From: Xestospongia muta
Lineage: Eukaryota > Porifera > Demospongiae > Haplosclerida > Petrosiidae
Direction of reading: 5' to 3'
DNA length: 64,000 bases
Assembly (NCBI GenBank): GCA_963693285.1
Contig: OY848930.1
Coordinates: 3,596,001-3,660,000 of the forward strand
The notes beneath the pieces were generated by a model. The model saw only the letters and a list, made by a program, of their open reading frames with translations, was not told where the DNA came from and did no database searches. Shown in pieces: positions 18,398 to 52,841 of the stretch. The position numbers were made by a program, and so were the translations under genes. Numbering within the stretch: the first letter of the stretch is position 1; each line of letters opens with the position of its first letter.

Positions 18398-21300
18398 CTA
18401 TGAAGAGTCACTATTTTTATAATTTCTACCATCTGTAGTTAACATACAACATATTCATAATAACTTGCCCAGTTGGAAACAACAGTTGTACTTACCACAT
18501 TTCAGATCACCATCAGTAAATGTTCCTTCAATAGGATGGCCATCACTTGTTGAGCACCATGATATACCACATACATGATTTGTTTGTAAGGGATTGAAGA
18601 CATGTTTATCATTTTTAGAACAGGATGGCTCAAATGGAAAGGCCATTAAAGTAGTTATATTAGGATTCATAGTTAGTGCTATGCATTGACGAGCAAGGTT
18701 TATTATAATCTCATACCGCTTCACATAATACTCACTAAATGACAAGTTATAAAACAGTGTTGCTTTTGAAACTGCTAACTTGAACTCTGTGCAGCCTAAA
18801 GTGATGAAAGGAATATTAATAGTATAACTGACAACATAGTGTGTGTTACATAATACAGTCAGAGTTATTTGTTGTTTTTAAGAGTTGTCAAACAGGTATG
18901 AATGATGGAATGAATGATGAAACAAATATAGGAAACTAGCGGATTGTTTCACTTACTTTAACATTTTCCACTGTGTCTCACAACAGTACTTGTCTTATTA
19001 ATACAGTTTTGTTTCTCTAATTCACACTGATTTAAGTAAGTCTTGCCATCACAGCCACAAACATGTTGTACTTCTGAAGGAAATATATATCATCACAACT
19101 AAGGGAAAAGAGAGTGATATACATTGTTATAATTAGAATTTGAAATGTGGTTGTCTTGTATATTTTATTCTGCATGCAGCTTACCTGCTTCTAACACAGG
19201 TTTCATTGACACATTCATAGCCAACAGTATAATTTGGTTCACAATAATCTGTGAAAAGAAAAGATGATGAATCAAATTATCTTCACACTGTTTATATATA
19301 TTGATTGTACTGTTGTTGCTGTGAGGGACTGGATTGTTACTAATTTTTAAGACTACAGATTTAGCAGAAACTACAATACTGCCCAAAAAAATTCTCAAGT
19401 TACAGAGCTCAGAAGCTTTGATTGTTCATGTCTAATTCAAAGCACATGCAGTAAAAGTAATGATATTTGTTGGTTGCTATGAGTGTCAGTGGTTATTTTA
19501 TCCAGGTTAATTTCATGGATTGTTCTCAAAAATGGTCAAATGGATATTACCTACATATAATTTATTATAAAGTTATTGTACTGAACCATTTTTCTATAGA
19601 TGCACATTATCCAATATGACACCATTTTGGATAGTACATGCATGTTGTTGCTACATGGCTGTTAATAATAACTGAAAGTAATGTTTGTACATGACCATGT
19701 TGCACTACTGCCTAGAATGAGCTTCCATGACACCATATACATACCAGATACAGTGATACAAACTAAGGATTGAATAGTTTTTAAGAGAGTTGTTCTATTA
19801 ATATAGAGCAATTTGAGCTAAGTGAACATTGTAGAACAGTTCATAGCACTACCAGACATCAGGGTAAAGGGAATAAAAGCAAGAAATGGACTTAAAAGCT
19901 TCTTTTATTGTCCAAAATGTGAACTAGCTTAATTCTAGATCTGACAACATAGTCTAAGCCTTGTCATGACTGTAATCTAAGAATGTTTGACATCATTTTG
20001 AAGAGTAACATATATTGACTATACTGTATTCTTGTGAGATAAAAAATCTCATTAGAGGGTTATCTGTTCAATAAACCTCTCATTGGATTACTAGATATCA
20101 GATTAATCTTGCTTGTATTAGACTTGTCCATTGGAGTCTCCCAAATATAGTGCAAACCCATATAATATCCAGCCATATTGGACACTTATCAATACAATAA
20201 TAACACTATATATAATTGTAAAGTCTGAAGGCAAGAACATATAATCATTGTTACATAGGGAAACTATTTATCAACGTCATGCTTTAGAATGTATTTCAGA
20301 ACCTGCAACAACAAAGATTCTTTATGGGGGTGACTACGTATATTAAAATGGCTTGTCTGTCTAATGAGCAATGTGGATTTGTTACTAAGTCTTGCAAATA
20401 ATTGATAGTAAAAACAATAATATCATGCCAAATTTCAATTTCAAAAAGTAGCCTACTTTTAATTTAAACTGATTACAATTGAAGTCTCATATTACATCTA
20501 TATCTTTAGATGTTAATAATATCTTGTTAGCTACTATGCAGAACATAACTCAATAAATAAAAAATTCAATTCTATCTTAAATTTAATTATAAGAAGCAAT
20601 TCAATTACTGATGTCAAATAAAACATTTTCTGGCATGTACATATCCTACATGTCAAAATGCACTATATAACATGAATACAAGATGCTTTAATAAAGACTA
20701 ATTGTTACTTCAAGTCAACAGAGGCTCTTTTAAATCTTACTGCTTTAGAGTTAAGTTGGAATGTTTGTACGTGGCAAATAAATTATCAACAATATTACTT
20801 ATGTGATATAATTATTTATACAGGGCAGGCATGTTCCATTAAATGGATCTCCTAATAATACCATAATTATAATTGGTATAATTCAAGGGTCCTAATTATT
20901 GCAATTAGTAAAAAATAAGATATTTCAATATATTTTGCTAATTTATAGGGAAAATGTTTGTGGAAAATGGTTTGTTAATTATTTCACTTGTGATTGATAT
21001 GTGATATACAGAACTTCCACATTTATAAGAAAGTCTGGATATCTGAAACTGGTAAGAAACAGGAATGTAGGTCTGACAAATCATCAATAAGTTTTATATA
21101 CATCTAAAGAGACACGACTGGACATGTTTATAGTCTAGTGTGGCCAGACTATATATGGAAAAGTAATTCTCTTGTGTGTCTACCCACACGTTATATTGAA
21201 CACATGAATAAACCATGTGTTTTAATTTTTGTGGTTTGGCTCATTACCCACGAAACCACAAAACTTTGAACCCCTCAAATTTTACCAACTATACAGTATT

Positions 21301-21526
21301 ATTAGTATAATTATACATGCACACATGGTCTACAACAAAGTTAGGATCACCTGTGTCATGATCAGATGTAAATTAATCTACCAACTTACCTATAAAAGTA
21401 GTGTCATTAATGTTTACTGGATCTGCATTAATTATCAATAAAAACGTTAGCCCTGTTAACACAATCAGAAGAGTTTTCTCTCCAATGAATGGTCGGTCCT
21501 CTTGGTAAGTGCTGCAGTCCAAACAT
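18398..21526 (-). pseudogene. Secreted follistatin-Kazal-Tg1-like gene, unit B, multiply damaged
   Basis: Exon equivalents on the minus strand: 21390-21526, 19185-19248, 18957-19098, 18496-18795 and 18398-18432. There are four lesions. The signal exon carries the same +4-bp insertion as unit A. In the follistatin-like exon a Cys codon is Tyr (C-E-P-N-Y). The Kazal exon is 142 bp, two longer than elsewhere, which shifts frame and removes the C of I-C-P. The codon after the last Kazal cysteine is TAA instead of CAA. The Tg1-like exon is still open. This is clearly a pseudogene. Confidence 0.88.
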
Positions 21527-22123
21527 TATAAATTTGTCTTAAATCAAAAGAGCAAAAAATAATGACACGACCGACTCTACGGTACTAGCTTTCGTTGCTT
21601 AGAAACAAAAAAAGTCCTATAGTAGAGTAATTACTTGCAAATAATAAGATAACTACTACGTTACAACAATAAGGTAGTCTGGTGTTGCCGCCCCTAAACA
21701 CAATGAGACTGACCTAAGTTATTTTCAGGAATAAATACCGTCCCAGAGATGGTAGAATACACTTCTTGATCAAGTAGATCCACTAGTAAGTCTAGAAACC
21801 ACTTCCGAATGCAAACTGTGACTATTAACCATTCTTTATATAAACTCATCTTTTTGATATGGCTTTAATTAAGGAGGTGTGACCAAATCCCCATGCAAGC
21901 TGCGCCACCGACTATATAATCTATGGCTGCGCGTACTATAGTGGTATGTCCAGTTCACATAACTCTTCACTATTGTCACAAGTGTTCATCTAATGTCTAT
22001 GGATTCATATTTTATTGTTGTCATCTAATGTCTATGGATTCATATTCAATTGTTGTTGCAAATTCGAGAACGACGAATGATAATAAAATAAACGCCGACC
22101 CACGTAGCAACCAAGTAATAGTT

Positions 22124-22255
22124 AGAGCCCTACGCGAGGTTATTTATAGTTGTTTAGTAACCCGAGAATTCCAAATAATACCCGAGCCGCAGGCGAGGGC
22201 ATTATTTTGAATTCGAGGGTTACTGAGCAACTAAGTAACCGACGCGTAGGGCTCT
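22124..22255. repeat. ~130-bp imperfect palindrome, unit B
   Basis: Same element as 11253-11384, essentially unchanged. Confidence 0.75.
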
Positions 22256-23313
22256 AGGTGATTTAGTTAAGAGACGTAATAACATCGCGTTACCATAGTA
22301 TTTTATATAGTAACCTCTGTACAGGTTACTAATAAATATAAAAACCTGAAGCTGGCCAATCAAATTGCAGTATTTGCGTCTGGTATAAACTAAGTAATAG
22401 TTAGAGCCCTTACCGCAAACGACTGGGTGTGACTGATGACTTATGTATGTCACTATAAATAGTATAGACAACCTGTCACCTAGTCTATACTATGTATAAT
22501 ATAACCTTGTTTTAATTCTTTGATTGGTCGGCAATGATGTAGGACAAAAGACAATTTAGGACAATAGATTTCCACATCTATCAATAATGTGACATAAGGT
22601 GTATTGTAGCAATATAGCTCAAATGTACAACCAATTTGCAATTCTACAATTTAAAAAATACAAGAAGGTGGTATAAAAAGATCAAAAATTAAATCACTTT
22701 GAATGTATGTACTCATCTACATAGTTACACAGTTGGTGTGGTGGACAAATACCTAATTATAAGTTAATAAAATTGCATCCTGCATTTATTATAGTATAGA
22801 GTCTTATTTGCACAACTAGTGTCCACATTGGTGATAAAATGAGTTGATGATCAGCATGTTCCTTTGTGAATTAAAATTAGTCACATAAAATCTGCTTTGT
22901 CTATATTATCGTCAACACTAACCAAATGAATACAGAAAAATATATGCTTGGTGTATTTGTTTACATTAAATGTAGTCTTGGTGGACAGGTAAGTACAATA
23001 TTAACATCATCCAGTATTCTAGGAAGGATGTGACTGCTAAAAAATGTAATTTTATCTGGCCAGACCTGATTCCTCAGTCAATTGCAATTTAGTATAACAC
23101 CCCCAGTATTCTAGGAAAGACGTACTTACTGAAATACATGTAGCCTTGGCTGTTCAGACTTGAATTCCTCAGCCAACTGAGCACATCATTTATATACTCC
23201 AATGTTACAGAAAAGAATCTAGCTTTATTAGATTCTGGCCATGTTGTTAAAATCTAACAATATTTCAATGAAACTTGGAATACAAATGTAATATATAATA
23301 TAGCCATCATAAT
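22256..23313. other. Intergenic DNA of unit B up to the deletion junction
   Basis: Collinear with 11385-12444 and lacking genes. The right end is the B/C recombination junction described under unit B. Confidence 0.55.
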
Positions 23314-23647
23314 TCAATATGAATGTATCTTGATTACATTAAATTGTATTGTGATTTGTTTTATTAGGTTTTCTTAATTGATTATCGACACAATTTAATT
23401 ATTTTAAATGATATTCAATTATACAAGAATGTAGTAAGTTGTTTATTGTGACAACTAGTGAGAGTTCTGCACACAATGACAGTAACTACTTATTACAATA
23501 ATTAATATTAAATAAAATAATTATTAGACACTTCAGTGTATTTGACTTTGATCACCAGAGCAGCTAGTGACTATAAGACAAAAAAAGATTGTGGTGACAA
23601 TACATTTTATTTATAAATTGAGGGAACATTGTGATGAGTAACACTTA

Positions 23648-25997
23648 CTATGAAGAGTCACTATTTTTGTAATTTCTACCATCTGTAGTTAACATAAAAC
23701 ATATTCATAATAACTTGCCCAGTTGGAGACAACAGTTGTACTTACCACATTTCAGATCACCATCAGTAAATGTTCCTTCAATAGGATGGCCATCACTTGT
23801 TGAGCACCATGATATACCACATACATGATTTGTTTGTAAGGGATTGAAGACATGTTTGTCATTTTTAGAACAGGATGGCTTAAATGGAAAGGCCATTAAA
23901 GTAGTTACATTAGGATTCATAGTTAGTGCTTCACATTGACCAACAAGATTATCTATAATCTCATAGCGCTTCAAATAGTACTCAGTAATCGACAAGTTAG
24001 GAAATAGAGTAGCTCTCGAAACTGCTAACTTGAATTCTGTACAGTCTAAAGTGATGAAAAGAAATATTAATAGTGTAACTGATAACATAGTGTGTGTTAC
24101 ATAATACAGTCAGAGTTGTTTATTGTTTGTATGAGTTGTCAAACTATGGTATGAATGATGGAATGAACGATGAAACAAATATAGGAAACTAGTAGAGTAA
24201 TTTGCTTAATAGAAAATAGGTAATAATTTAGTTGACTCAGGGTTATATATAGTTTGGGCAATAAAGTTTAATTTTAATTACCTGGTAAGGTAAAGTAGCT
24301 ATTCCATTCTTGTTCTGAGATAAAGTTGTTGCTGTCAGAGTCTAATAGTTGTTCGAGTTGAACTTGAAAAGATTTTGTTGCTGCCATGTTATATATTTCA
24401 CTGTGTAACTTTTGAAGTTCAGAGTGTTGCAATTTTCCATCATTGTTCGAATCAAAGTATTTAAATTTCCATCCCCGAATGGAAGGTAACATCATTGGGT
24501 GAATAACTATAAATAAGTGAAAAGAAGCAGTAATATTTAAATTGTTCCATTCCACTAATTATTGGAATTCAATGTATGTGAAGTGCAATGTCTCACCAAT
24601 AGGGTTTTCTCTAATATCCATTAAGCTAATTCTGCTGTGTTTTTGACTATGGTACTGGTAGGTAAACATTTGCAAGATATCCTTTTTTAAAGCTGTGAGT
24701 GCTTCGTTTGACAGATTGCCTGGTTGACCACAATATTCATCGAAACATTTGACTGTACCATTTGAGCAGAAGCTATATAAGACAAAAACAGATTGTGGTC
24801 ACAATATATTTCATTTAATGATGATTATAGTTTGAGGGAATGTTGTGATGAGTACTTCTTACCATATTCCACAATCTCCAGTAAAGGAATCACCATCTTT
24901 GTATTCTGCATTATCAACTTTGCATGACTTTCTACCATCTGTAGTGAGCATACAACATGTCCATAATAACTTGTCCAATTAGAGACAACAGTTGTACTTA
25001 CCACAATTCAGATCACCATCAGTAAATGTTCCTATAATAGGATGGCCATCACTTGTTGAGCACCATGATATACCACATACATAATTTTTTTGTAAGGGAT
25101 TAAAGACATGTTTGTCATTTTGAGAACAGGATGGGTCAAATGGAAAGGCCATTAAAGTAGTTACATTAGGATTCATAGTTAGTGCTTCACATTGACTAAC
25201 AAGATCAAATACAATCTTAAAGCGCTTAAAATGGTAGTCAGCTCTTGACAAGTTAGGAAATAGAGTAGCTCTCGAAACTGCTAACTTGAATTCTGTACAG
25301 TCTAAAGTGATGAAAGGAATATTAATAGTATAACTGATAACATAGTGTGTGTTACATAATACAGTCAGAGTTGTTTGTTGTTTGTATGAGTTGTCAAACT
25401 ATGGTATGAATGATGGAATGAACGATGAAACAAATATAGGAAACTAGTAGAGTAATTTGCTTACTTCGACATTTTCCATTGTGTCTTATACCAATATTTG
25501 TTTTATTAATACAGTTTTGTTTCTCTAATTCACACTGATTTGAGTAAGTTTTGCCATTAAAGCCACAAACATGTTGTACTTTTGTAGGACACATATAATT
25601 GCAACTAAAGGAGAAGAAAGTGATATACATTGTAATGACTAGAATTTGAAATGTGGTTGTCTTGTATATTTTATTCTGCATGCAGCTTACCTGCTTCTAA
25701 CACAGCTTCCATTGATACATTCATAGCCAACAGTACAATTTGGTTCACAATAATCTATGAAGAGAAAAGGAGCATGAATCAAATTAACTACACACTGCCA
25801 TATATATCTAGCTATGACTTTAAAATAATAATATTATTATAAAATATTTTTATTTCTACCAGCTTACCTATATTAGTGTCATTAACGTTTACTGGAACTG
25901 CATTAATTAGTGATAAAAACGTTAGTCCTGCTAACAAAATGAGAAGAGTTTTCTCTCCAATGAATGATCTTCTTAGTAAGTGTTCTAGTCCAAACAT
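23648..25997 (-). CDS. Long testican/SPARC-like secreted protein (segment C)
   Basis: Nine minus-strand exons join in phase to 481 residues: 25868-25997, 25691-25754, 25465-25604, 25002-25301, 24863-24938, 24597-24772, 24282-24506, 23746-24045, 23648-23682. Order of modules: signal peptide (hydrophobic LLILLAGLTFLSL), follistatin N-like (CEPNC), Kazal (MCPTK...GKTYSNQCE), Tg1-like module 1, a VWC-like segment (CKVD...GDCGICFCSNGTVKC), an EC-type helix region (LTALKKDILQMF), two EF-hands (DSNNDGKLQHSE and DSDSNNFISEQEW), Tg1-like module 2, and a short tail ending TAG. The second EF-hand followed by EWNSYF resembles SPARC-family EC domains, and EC followed by Tg1 recalls testicans. The Tg1 modules have SWCS for CWCV. 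It is probably extracellular and calcium-binding. An AATAAA lies at 23606-23611. I find no lesion. Confidence 0.85.
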
Positions 25998-26040
25998 TAT
26001 CGCTTATTATTGAGTATAAATTGCCTGAAATAATTGAAAA

Positions 26041-26110
26041 AGTAAAAAATAATGACGCGACTCCGTACTAGCTTTCGTTGCTTAGAAACAACAGAAGTAC
26101 TTCGAAAGTA
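26041..26110 (-). promoter_or_regulatory. Conserved upstream block of the long testican-like gene
   Basis: Shares 'gtactagctttcgttgctta' and 'gaaac' with the block before the short genes, although surrounding bases differ. The core is at 26077-26089. The shared position about 80 bp upstream of the ATG suggests a common promoter element. Confidence 0.4.
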
Positions 26111-26399
26111 GAGTAATTACTTGCAACAATAAAGTGACAACTACTACGTTTAGCTCAAGATTTTAGGACATGCAGCAAATGACTTAAATAGAAGTGAGAC
26201 TGACCTAAATTATTTTCAGGAGTAAATAAACACGGTTCCACAAATGGTGAAGTATACTTCTTGATTAAGTGGGACTCACTAGTATATCCACAAATCACTT
26301 TCGAATGCAAACTGTGACTTTTAGCCATTCTTATATACTGACTGACTGGAAGAAGCTCTAGTTTCACTGGACAATATTGTTATGGCTTAGGGGTGTGGC

Positions 26400-48601
<22,202 letters not shown>

Positions 48602-48960
48602 ATGTCTTATGAGTTAATCGATGTTCAATATGAACGTATCTTGATTACATTAAATTGTATTGTGATTTGTTTTATTAGGTTTTCTTAATTGATTATCGAC
48701 ACAATTTAATTATTTTAAATGATATTCAATTATACAGGAATGTAGTAAGTTGTTTATTGTGACAACTAGTGAGAGTTGTGCACACAGTGACAGTAACTAC
48801 TTATTACAATAATTAATATTAAATAAAATAATTATTAGACACTTCAGTGTATTTGACTTTGATCACCAGAGCAGCTAGTGACTGTATAAGACAAAAAAAG
48901 ATTGTGGTGACAATACATTTTATTTATAAATTGAGGGAACATTGTGATGAGTAACACTTA

Positions 48961-49853
48961 CTATGAAGAATCACTATTTTTGTAATTTCTACCATCTGTA
49001 GTTAACATACAACATATTCATAATAACTTGCCCAGTTGGAGACAACAGTTGTACTTACCACATTTCAGATCACCATCAGTAAATGTTCCTTCAATAGGAT
49101 GGCCATCACTTGTTGAGCACCAAGATATACCACATACATGATTTGTTTGTAAGGGATTGAAGACATGTTTGTCATTTTTAGAACAGGATGGCTCAAATGG
49201 AAAGGCCATTAAAGTAGTTATATTAGGATTCATAGTTAGTGCTATGCATTGACGAGCAAGGTTTATTATAATCTCATACCGCTTCACATAATACTCACTA
49301 AATGACAAGTTATAAAACAGTGTTGCTTTTGAAACTGCTAACTTGAACTCTGTACAGCCTAAAGTGATGAAAGGAATATTAATAGTATAACTGACAACAT
49401 AGTGTGTGTTACATAATACAGTCAGAGTTGTTTGTTGTTTGTATGAGTTGTCAAACTATGGTATGAATGATGGAATGAATGATGAAACAAATATAGGAAA
49501 CTAGTGGATTGTTTCACTTACTTTGACATTTTCCACTGTGTCTCACAACAGTACTTGTCTTATTAATACAGTTTTGTTTCTCTAATTCACACTGATTTAA
49601 GTAAGTCTTGCCATCACAGCCACAAACATATTGTACTTCTGAAGGACATATATCATCACAACTAAGGGAAAAGAGAGTGATATACATTGTTATAATTAGA
49701 ATTTGAAATGTGGTTGTCTTGTATATTTTATTCTGCATGCAGCTTACCTGCTTCTAACACAGGTTTCATTGACACATTCATAGCCAACAGTACAATTTGG
49801 TTCACAATAATCTGTGAAAAGAAAAGATGATGAATCAAATTATCTTCACACTG

Positions 49854-49900
<47 letters not shown>

Positions 49901-52118
49901 TATGATTTTAAATAACTTCTAATTCTAAAAGTTCTAAGATTTTTTGATTGTACTGTTGTTGGTGTGAGGGACTGGATTGTTACTAATTTTTAAGACTACA
50001 GATTTAGCAGAAACTACAATACTGCTCAAAAAAATTTCTCAAGTTACAGAGCTCAGAAGCTTTGATTGTTCATGTCTAATTCAAAGCACTTGCTGTAAAA
50101 GTAATGATATTTGTTGGTTGCTATGAGTGTCAGTGGTTGCACATTATGCACATTATCCAATATGACAGCATATTGGATAGTACATGCATGTTGTTGCTAC
50201 ATGGCTCTTTATAATAACTGGAAGTAATGTTTGTACATGACCATGTTGCACTACTGCCTAGAATGAACTTCCATGACACCATATACATACCAGATACAGT
50301 GATACAAACTAAGGATTGAATAGTTTTTAAGACAGTTGTATGTTGTATTAATATGAGCAATTTGAGCTAAGTAAACATTGTAGAACAGTTCATACCAGGA
50401 CTACCAGACGTCAGGATAAAGGGAATAAAAGCAAGAAATGGACTTAAAAGCTTCTTTTATTGTCCAAAATGTGAACTAGCTTAATTCTAGATCTGACAAC
50501 ATAGTCAAAGCCTTGCTATGACTGTAATCTAAGAATGTTTGACATCATTTTGAAAAGTAATATATATTGACTATACTGTATTCTTGCGAGATAAAAAATC
50601 TCATTAGAGGGTTATCTGTTTAATAAACCTCTCGTTGGATTACTGGATATCAGATTAATCTTGCTTGTATTAGACTTGTCCATTGGAGTCTCCCAAATAT
50701 AGCGCAAACCCATATAATATCCAGCCATATTGGACACTTATCAATACAATAATAACATTATATATAATTGTAAAGTCTGAAGGCAAGAACATATAATCAT
50801 TGTTACATAGGGAAACTATTTATCAACGTCATGCTTAGGAATGTATTTCAGAACCTGCAACAACAAAGATTCTTTATGGGGGTGACTACGTATATTAAAA
50901 TGGCTTGTCTGTCTAATGAGCAATGTGGATTTGTTACTAAGTCTTGCAAATAATTGATATTAAAAACAATAATATCATGCCAACTTTCAATTTCAAAAAG
51001 TAGCGTACTTTAAATTTAAACTGATTACAATTGAACCTTATATTACCTCTATATCTACCTCTATATGTTAATGATATCTTGTTAGCTACTATGCAGAACA
51101 TAACTCAATAAATAAAAAATTCAATTCTATCTTAAATTTAATTATAAGAAGCAATTCAATTACTGATGTCAAATAAAACATTTTCTGGCATGTACATATC
51201 CTACATGTCAAAATACACTATATAACATGAATACAAGATGCTTTACTAAAGACTAATTGTTACTTCAAGTCAACAGAGGCTCTTTTAAATCTTACTGCTT
51301 TAGAGTTAAGTTGGAATGTTTGTACATGGCAAATAAATTATCAACAATATTACTTGTGTGATATAATTATTTATAAAGGGCAGGCATGTTCCATTAAATG
51401 TATCTCCTAATAATACCATAATTATAATTGGTATAATTCAAGGGTCCTAATTATTGCAATTAGTAAAAAATAAGATATTTCAATATATTTTGGTAATTTA
51501 CGGGGAAAATGTTTGTGGAAAATGGTTTGTTAATTATTTCACTTGTGATTGATATGTGATATACAGAACTTCCACATTTATAAGAAAGTCTGGATATCTG
51601 AAACTGGTAAGAAACAGGAATGTAGGTCTGACAAATCATCAATAGGTTTTATATACATGTAAAGAGACACGACTGGACATGTTTATAGTCTAGTGTGGCC
51701 AGACTGTATATGGAAAAGTAATTCTCTTGTGTGTCTACCCACACGTTATATTGAACACATGTATGAACCATATGGTTTTAATTTTTGTGGTTTGGCTTAT
51801 TACCCACGAAACCACAAAACTTTGAACCCCTCAAATTTTACCAACTATACAGTATTATTAGTATAATTATACATGCACACATGGTCTACAACAAAGTTAG
51901 GATCACCTATACATGCACACATGGTCTACAACAAAGTTAGGATCACCCGTGTCATGATCAGATGTAAATTAATCTACCAACTTACCTATAAAAGTAGTGT
52001 CATTAATGTTTACTGGATCTGCATTAATTATCAATAAAAACGTTAGTCCTGTTAACAAAATCAGAAGAGTTTTCTCTCCAATGAATGATCCTCTTGGTAA
52101 GTGTTGCAGTCCAAACAT
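48961..52118 (-). CDS. Secreted follistatin-Kazal-Tg1-like protein, short form, unit D (intact)
   Basis: Minus-strand exons 51986-52118, 49748-49811, 49522-49661, 49059-49358 and 48961-48995 join in phase to 223 residues. The signal peptide exon starts MFGLQHLPRG and is followed by a hydrophobic stretch (LLILLTGLTFLLIINA). Next come a follistatin N-like segment with four cysteines, a Kazal module (ICPSE, VCGCDGKTYLNQCE, ending SGKC), one Tg1-like module, and a tail ending YKNSDSS. Kazal and Tg1 folds are often protease inhibitors, so an extracellular inhibitor or matrix role is possible but unproven. It lacks the VWC/EF-hand half of the segment C paralogue. It converges on AARS with 359 bases between the stop codons. 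Confidence 0.87.
49856..49900. repeat. (TA)n microsatellite, unit D
   Basis: About 21 TA units in intron 1 of the secreted gene. Confidence 0.95.
49900..51860. other. Intron 1 of the unit D secreted gene, no coding signal seen
   Basis: Same content as 8350-10400. Relative to unit A it lacks about 80 bases around 50140, shown by the jump 'cagtggtt' to 'gcacatta'. Confidence 0.5.
51868..51947. repeat. 40-bp tandem duplication, unit D
   Basis: Same pair as 10401-10480. Confidence 0.92.
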
Positions 52119-52711
52119 TATAAATTTGTCTTAAATCAAAAGAGCAAAAAATAATGACACGACCGACTCTACGGTACTAGCTTTCGTTGCTTAGAAACAA
52201 AAAGAGTCCTATAGTAGAGTAATTACTCGCAAATAATAAGATAACTACTACGTTACAACAATAAGGTAGTCTGGCGTTGCCGCCCCTAAACACAATGAGA
52301 CTGACCTAAGTTATTTTCAGGAATAAATACCGTCCCAGAGATGGTAGAATACACTTCTTGATCAAGTAGATCCACTAGTAGGTCTAGAAACCACTTCCGA
52401 ATGCAAACTGTGACTATTAACCATTCTTTATATAAACTCATCTTTTTGATATGGCTTTATTAAGGAGGTGTGACCAAATCCCCATGCAAGCTGCGCCACC
52501 GACTATATAATCTATGGCTGCGCGTACTATAGTAGTATGTCCAGTTCACATAACTCTTTACTATTGTCACAAGTGTTCATCTAATGTCTATGGATTCATA
52601 TTTTATTGTTGTCATCTAATGTCTATGGATTCATATTCTATTGTTGCAAATTCGAGAACGACGAATGATATTAAAATAAACACCGACCCACGTAGCAACC
52701 AAGTAATAGTT

Positions 52712-52841
52712 AGAGCCCTACGCGAGGTTATTTAGTTGTTTAGTAACCCGAGAATTCCAAATAATACCCGAGCCGCAGGCGAGGGCATTATTTTGAATTC
52801 GAGGGTTACTGAGCAACTAAGTAACCGACGCGTAGGGCTCT
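52712..52841. repeat. ~130-bp imperfect palindrome, unit D
   Basis: Same fold-back element as 11253-11384, two bases shorter in the left arm. Confidence 0.75.

Larger units (their letters stand above)
15234..23313. repeat. Truncated tandem cassette unit B
   Basis: Begins inside the AARS intron-6 minisatellite and follows unit A/D order through the secreted gene and its upstream DNA. After 'tagccatcataat' at about 23313 it leaves the unit A sequence (counterpart 12444) and jumps to the sequence found just after the AARS stop ('tcaatatgaatgtatcttg', counterpart 7063). The death/ankyrin gene is therefore absent. It is slightly more diverged from A and D than they are from each other. Confidence 0.88.
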
